Assembly (NCBI RefSeq): GCF_029433445.1
Contig: NZ_JAQTIC010000001.1
Span: 186,001 to 250,000, forward strand
DNA length: 64,000 nt
Direction: 5' to 3'
Source of the DNA: Lactobacillus sp. ESL0701
Lineage (GTDB): Bacteria > Bacillota > Bacilli > Lactobacillales > Lactobacillaceae
Below the pieces are notes generated by a model. That model was given only the letters and a program-made list of their open reading frames with translations. It was not told the origin of the DNA and ran no database searches. The translations under genes and the position numbers were made by a program. Of this stretch, positions 60,911 through 64,000 are shown piece after piece (the first letter of the stretch is position 1; each line of letters starts with the position of its first letter).

Positions 60911-61351
60911 TTATTTGGAAAACAATTTTACCGCAACTATAACTAACAAGTAGCCAATAATGAAGCCTAAGCCGTTGGCGATCACGTCATTAATATCTAC
61001 CCAGCGGGATGCTAATGATAGGTTATCCAAAATAAATTGGGTTACTTCAATGAAGCAGCCAATTAGAGTACCAGTGATCGTAATTAATTTTAACTGCCAT
61101 TGATGTTTGGTAATTACTGCAATAATTATCCCTAAGGGAATGGTCATTAAAATGTTTAGCCAAAATCCTAATTGACCAATTTCTTGAAAGGGAACGTAAG
61201 CTACGGGAGCCTTGCCGACCATGATATAGGAAATCTGATGACTGTCAGCGGGCAGACTAACAGGTAAATTAGGCGAGAAGCATAAGTATCCTACTGCACC
61301 TATCAAGACAAGTAATAACAGCCAAGCCGCTGTGTAGAAGTGTTTTTTCAT
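60911..61351 (-). CDS. VanZ-like membrane protein
   Basis: A 146-residue membrane protein with four hydrophobic segments (FYTAAWLLLLVLIGAVGYLCF, LGFWLNILMTIPLGIIIAVI, LITITGTLIGCFIEVTQFIL, VIANGLGFIIGYLLVIVAVKLF). VanZ-type marks are the LNILMTIPLG and EVTQF...L.SRWVDINDVIANGLG segments. VanZ-like genes are common near surface-polysaccharide clusters; role unknown. Convergent with wzx, with no visible terminator between them. Confidence 0.85.
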   Translation of the reverse strand: MKKHFYTAAWLLLLVLIGAVGYLCFSPNLPVSLPADSHQISYIMVGKAPVAYVPFQEIGQLGFWLNILMTIPLGIIIAVITKHQWQLKLITITGTLIGCFIEVTQFILDNLSLASRWVDINDVIANGLGFIIGYLLVIVAVKLFSK

Positions 61352-61421
61352 AAATTAAATCCTTAAATATACATATTATTTATTGTGAAATTTTAACCGT
61401 AATTATTATATTTATAAACTA

Positions 61422-61449
61422 AAAACGACTTCTGATCAGAAGTCGTTTT
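61422..61449. terminator. Perfect palindromic terminator
   Basis: A 14-bp self-complementary stem (arms 61422-61435 and 61436-61449) with A/T tails. Its position after the decayed ATPase fragment on the minus strand suggests it was that gene's terminator. Confidence 0.85.
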
Positions 61450-61535
61450 CTTGATGTGAGAAACTTTTTTGTTTCCTTAATAGTTATATTATTTTTTTGC
61501 ATGACCTGCAAGTATTATTTGTAATTGATTTTATT

Positions 61536-61707
61536 TTAGGTAAGTAAAACCGCATCGTCTTTTAATTCAGAGCCAACGTGCTTTTGGAAAAGATCCATTA
61601 ACTTGGGGACAGTCATCTTTTTCTTTTCTTCGCCAAGCGAGATCGAGTGCGATACGCCCCTGATGAAGCATAATTAACCGGTTGCCGTAACGGATTGCAT
61701 CTGCCAT
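61536..61707 (-). pseudogene. Remnant of an ABC-transporter ATP-binding protein C-terminus (TrpZ/YufO-like)
   Basis: On the minus strand 61707 onward reads MADAIRYGNRLIMLHQGRIA then LDL. After a single-base frameshift near 61640 it continues GEEKKKMTVPKLMDLFQKHV and ends with GSELKDDAVLLT at a stop (61536-61538). This is the typical C-terminus (DAIxxGNRLIMLHxGxI...GEEKKxLTVxxLxxLF) of ATPases of TrpXYZ-like tryptophan or ribonucleoside ABC importers. The Walker and signature regions are gone and a stop lies just upstream, so this is a deletion remnant. Confidence 0.7.
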
Positions 61708-61765
61708 CAACTCTTAATATATAAATTATAAAATACTTAAAAATAAAGTTAATTAAATTGATGAA

Positions 61766-63574
61766 TTACTTTGTAAAGTTGTTTGCGACAATTTGCTCGA
61801 ATTCATCTAATCGTTTACTAAAGGTGGCAAAAGCATCTTCTAAGTAATCAGGTTTGGTCATATCAACACCAGCGCGCTTCATGATTTCAACAGGATAGTC
61901 ACTGGAGCCAGATTTAAGATAACCAAGATAAGCTTCGCGCTGGCTGGCAGTGCCGTGGACAATATTATTAGCTAGGGCAGTTGCTGCCGCAAAACCAGTG
62001 GCATATTGGTAAACATAAAAGTTATAGTAAAAGTGAGGGATCCGAGCCCATTCTTTAGCAATGTCACCGCCAGGTTCAACACTATTGCCATAGTAACGCT
62101 GGTTCAGATCACCATAAAAATTGTTAAGGCGATCAGCAGTCAATGGTTCACCATTAGCATCTTGCTCATGGATAAATTGTTCAAATTCCGCAAATTGGGT
62201 TTGTCTAAAGAGTGTTCCTTTGAAGGAATCAAGGTAGTAATTCAGGACAAAGGCGCGGGTCTTAGGGTCAGTAACATGATCCAAAAAGTATTCTGTGAGA
62301 ATATTTTCATTAGTTGTTGACGCAATTTCAGCGACAAAGATAGGATAATCACCGTACACGTAAGGCTGAGTTTCACGTGTGTACATGCTGTGGACGGAGT
62401 GCCCAGTTTCATGAACCAGTGTGTAGAGAGAATCGATATTGTCTTCCCAATTGAGTAATTCATAGGGGTCGGTATCGTATGAGCCGCCAGAATATGCACC
62501 TGTGGCTTTATTTTGCGATTCAACGACATCAATGACGCGGTTATTAAAAATGTAGTCAACATGTTTTAAGTAGTCAGTACCTAGTGGGGTCAAAGCCTTT
62601 TTGGCTTCTTGCTTGGCTTCATCAAAGGTGTAAGCCATTAGCGGCTTACCAGTTAATGGCACGTACATGTCCCACATTTGCAAATCATTTAAGCCCAGGA
62701 TTTTTTGACGTAAACTAACGTAGCGGTGGAGCAGGTCAAGGTGGGCATCAACTTCCTTAATTAAAGTATCATAGACCACAGTTGGGACGCCATTTTCATG
62801 TAAAGCGGCACTGCGTGCAGAATCATAATTATGTACTTTGGCATTATAATTATGTTCTTTGACAACACCAGAAAGTGTTGAAGCCAGCGAATTTTCGAAT
62901 TGACCGTAAGTAGCGTACATTGAGTCAAAGGCATCTTGACGCACGTCGCGATTCTGCGATTGAATTAATAAAGAATATAAACCATCGGAAAGCTGCACCA
63001 TGTCACCATCATCATTTTGGACGTAGCCGTATTCCATATCGGAATTGGTAAGGACATTAAAGGTATTTTCGGAAGTGCTCATGGCATCGCCAGCATCGGC
63101 CACTAGTTTTTCTTCTGCAGCTGACAAGGTGTGCGGCCGCATTTGGGTAATTTGGTCGAGCCAGTGATCGTAATTTTTAAGTTGTGGTTCGTCTTCTTTA
63201 AATTGCCTTAGTTTTGCTTCAGAAATCGCCAAAATTGCGGGATTAATAAAAGAAGTCGCAGCGTCAAATTGACTGGCTAAAGCTTGGACTTGGGCAACAT
63301 AGCCTAAATAATGGGCGTTACTCGTGTCAACATCACTAGATAATGTCGCGTAAGCGTAGAGCTTTTCCAATTTACGTCCAACTGTTAAGATTTCAGTTAG
63401 ACCATCATATAAGTTATGTCCTGATGTGGTAAAATTCGCCTGCAATTTGCTTAAAGTTTGTATTTTTGTTTTGACTGTTGTATATTCTTGTTCCCAGTCA
63501 GTATCAGATTTAAAAACGCGGGTTAAATCCCATTTTAATTCTTCGGCAACGGCGGTTCTTTTTGGAATTGTCAT
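61766..63574 (-). CDS. pepF: Oligoendopeptidase F
   Basis: A 602-residue cytosolic M3B zinc metallopeptidase that cuts short peptides. Zinc site LYTLVHETGHSVHSMY (HETGH, about residue 390), with the third ligand in PIFVAEIASTTNENILTEYFL. N-terminal EELKWDLTRVFKSDTDWEQE and C-terminal EPGGDIAKEWARIPHFYYNFYVYQYATGFAAATALA are typical, and the length is standard. The AAAGGAG site lies before its ATG on the minus strand. Lactobacilli use such peptidases in peptide nutrition. Confidence 0.95.
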   Translation of the reverse strand: MTIPKRTAVAEELKWDLTRVFKSDTDWEQEYTTVKTKIQTLSKLQANFTTSGHNLYDGLTEILTVGRKLEKLYAYATLSSDVDTSNAHYLGYVAQVQALASQFDAATSFINPAILAISEAKLRQFKEDEPQLKNYDHWLDQITQMRPHTLSAAEEKLVADAGDAMSTSENTFNVLTNSDMEYGYVQNDDGDMVQLSDGLYSLLIQSQNRDVRQDAFDSMYATYGQFENSLASTLSGVVKEHNYNAKVHNYDSARSAALHENGVPTVVYDTLIKEVDAHLDLLHRYVSLRQKILGLNDLQMWDMYVPLTGKPLMAYTFDEAKQEAKKALTPLGTDYLKHVDYIFNNRVIDVVESQNKATGAYSGGSYDTDPYELLNWEDNIDSLYTLVHETGHSVHSMYTRETQPYVYGDYPIFVAEIASTTNENILTEYFLDHVTDPKTRAFVLNYYLDSFKGTLFRQTQFAEFEQFIHEQDANGEPLTADRLNNFYGDLNQRYYGNSVEPGGDIAKEWARIPHFYYNFYVYQYATGFAAATALANNIVHGTASQREAYLGYLKSGSSDYPVEIMKRAGVDMTKPDYLEDAFATFSKRLDEFEQIVANNFTK

Positions 63575-63732
63575 TAAAAAATTCTCCTTTTGTATATCTA
63601 ATTAATGTTAATAATGATTATGCTAAAAAGCAAAAAATAAGATATTATTAATTATATTTGATAATATTTTAATTCAAGTTTAAAAGTGTTACAAATACAT
63701 TGGACAGTTATTGGAAGGGAATAGATAAAGGA

Positions 63733-64000
63733 ATGAATCCAAACTCTAAACGAAGAGAAGACTATCACCACCGCTCTTCTTTAAATCTTCATCGCAATCA
63801 TGCCTTCGCGGCTCCGGCCGCTGCTTTAAAAGGGAATGCGTTTATGCGCATTGTTGGAATTGTTATGGTTTTGTGTGTTAGCTGTGGTTTAGCTTGGGCA
63901 GCACACATGTATTTTAGCCTGCATAGCGCAATTGACGGTCAAGATGGTAACACTGCAACTTCCGCGCGAATTGCTAATAAACAGCCAATTTCGGTTTTAA
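63733..64000 (+). CDS. LytR-CpsA-Psr (LCP) family protein, 3' end cut by the window
   Basis: The first 89 codons are in the window, open to the right edge. They encode a polar, basic N-terminus (MNPNSKRREDYHHRSSLNLH), one membrane segment (about 38-60, FMRIVGIVMVLCVSCGLAWAA) and a Thr/Ser-rich stretch reaching KQPISVL, the usual entry to the LCP domain (PxSVLLxGTD). LCP proteins attach polysaccharides or teichoic acids to peptidoglycan. The AAAGGA site is close to the ATG. It is divergent from pepF. The call is from the N-terminus only. Confidence 0.6.
   Translation, partial: MNPNSKRREDYHHRSSLNLHRNHAFAAPAAALKGNAFMRIVGIVMVLCVSCGLAWAAHMYFSLHSAIDGQDGNTATSARIANKQPISVL

Larger units (their letters stand above)
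61352..61765. other. 414-base gap with a terminator and an ABC ATPase remnant
   Basis: A perfect palindromic hairpin at 61422-61449 and a decayed ABC ATPase fragment at 61536-61707 (minus strand), listed separately. The rest is AT-rich and shows no gene. Confidence 0.7.

Noticed and set aside
1-64000. tRNA or rRNA genes and complete insertion sequences
   Set aside because: I saw no cloverleaf-like sequence, rRNA stretches, transposase domains or paired terminal inverted repeats. A tRNAscan/ISfinder run would be needed for certainty.

Overview
The window is a low-GC Firmicute chromosome segment, most likely Lactobacillus sensu stricto (the L. delbrueckii/acidophilus group). The evidence is four secreted proteins with SLAP-type surface-layer attachment repeats (AYVY...TKTINGKKYY...V.A.N), AAGGAGG ribosome sites, a T-box leader, a LytST-LrgAB module, a fruRKA operon and a Gram-positive Wzd/Wze/priming-transferase exopolysaccharide cluster. 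I saw no rRNA, tRNA, CRISPR array, complete insertion sequence or prophage. Genus is inferred from these families; the species cannot be fixed from sequence alone.

Layout. (1) 1-9 kb, surface and regulation: the end of a glycosyltransferase, a SLAP protein with a Thr/Ser-Ala-Pro linker and three helical repeats, a DUF4065 (Panacea) gene with a membrane partner, a ComK-like and a sigma-like competence-type regulator, and two SLAP cell-wall hydrolases. (2) 9-16 kb, housekeeping and redox: pyridoxal kinase family, Gfo/Idh/MocA oxidoreductase, two related secreted proteins, gpmA, an MFS carrier and a thioredoxin-reductase-like flavoprotein. (3) 16-34 kb, a redox island: a thioredoxin-like protein, an arylsulfotransferase-family protein without signal peptide, two LysR regulators, three paralogous MFS carriers, four fumarate-reductase-like flavoproteins (two with an N-terminal FMN-binding domain carrying a flavinylation motif), a MarR regulator and a DHA2 exporter. 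(4) 34-43 kb: lytS-lytR-lrgA-lrgB, a ThrE-type exporter and fruR-fruK-fruA. (5) 43-53 kb: a Fur-family regulator and a zinc/manganese ABC operon with a zinc amidase inside it, a lactate-oxidase-family enzyme, and a T-box-controlled amino-acid ABC transporter plus M20 peptidase. (6) 54-61 kb: exopolysaccharide genes (Wzd, Wze, priming transferase, two-part Alg13/14-like transferase, GT32, Wzy, Wzx) and a VanZ-like gene. (7) 61.5-64 kb: an ABC ATPase remnant, pepF and the start of an LCP-family gene.

How it works together. The 16-34 kb island looks like machinery to import small organic molecules and use them as electron acceptors: paralogous carriers and soluble flavin reductases sit beside LysR and MarR regulators. 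The two FMN-domain reductases carry DxVSGAS motifs of the kind modified by ApbE, and the lactate-oxidase-family enzyme at 47.9 kb carries the same motif (DAVSGAS) at its extreme C-terminus. That suggests a shared covalent-flavin maturation step. Regulation is unusually readable here: three TGTAG-N4-CTACA operators define a small MarR regulon, a 21-bp-phased direct repeat upstream of lrgA fits a LytTR site, a perfect CcpA cre overlaps the promoter of the ComK-like gene, and a T-box controls the amino-acid transporter.
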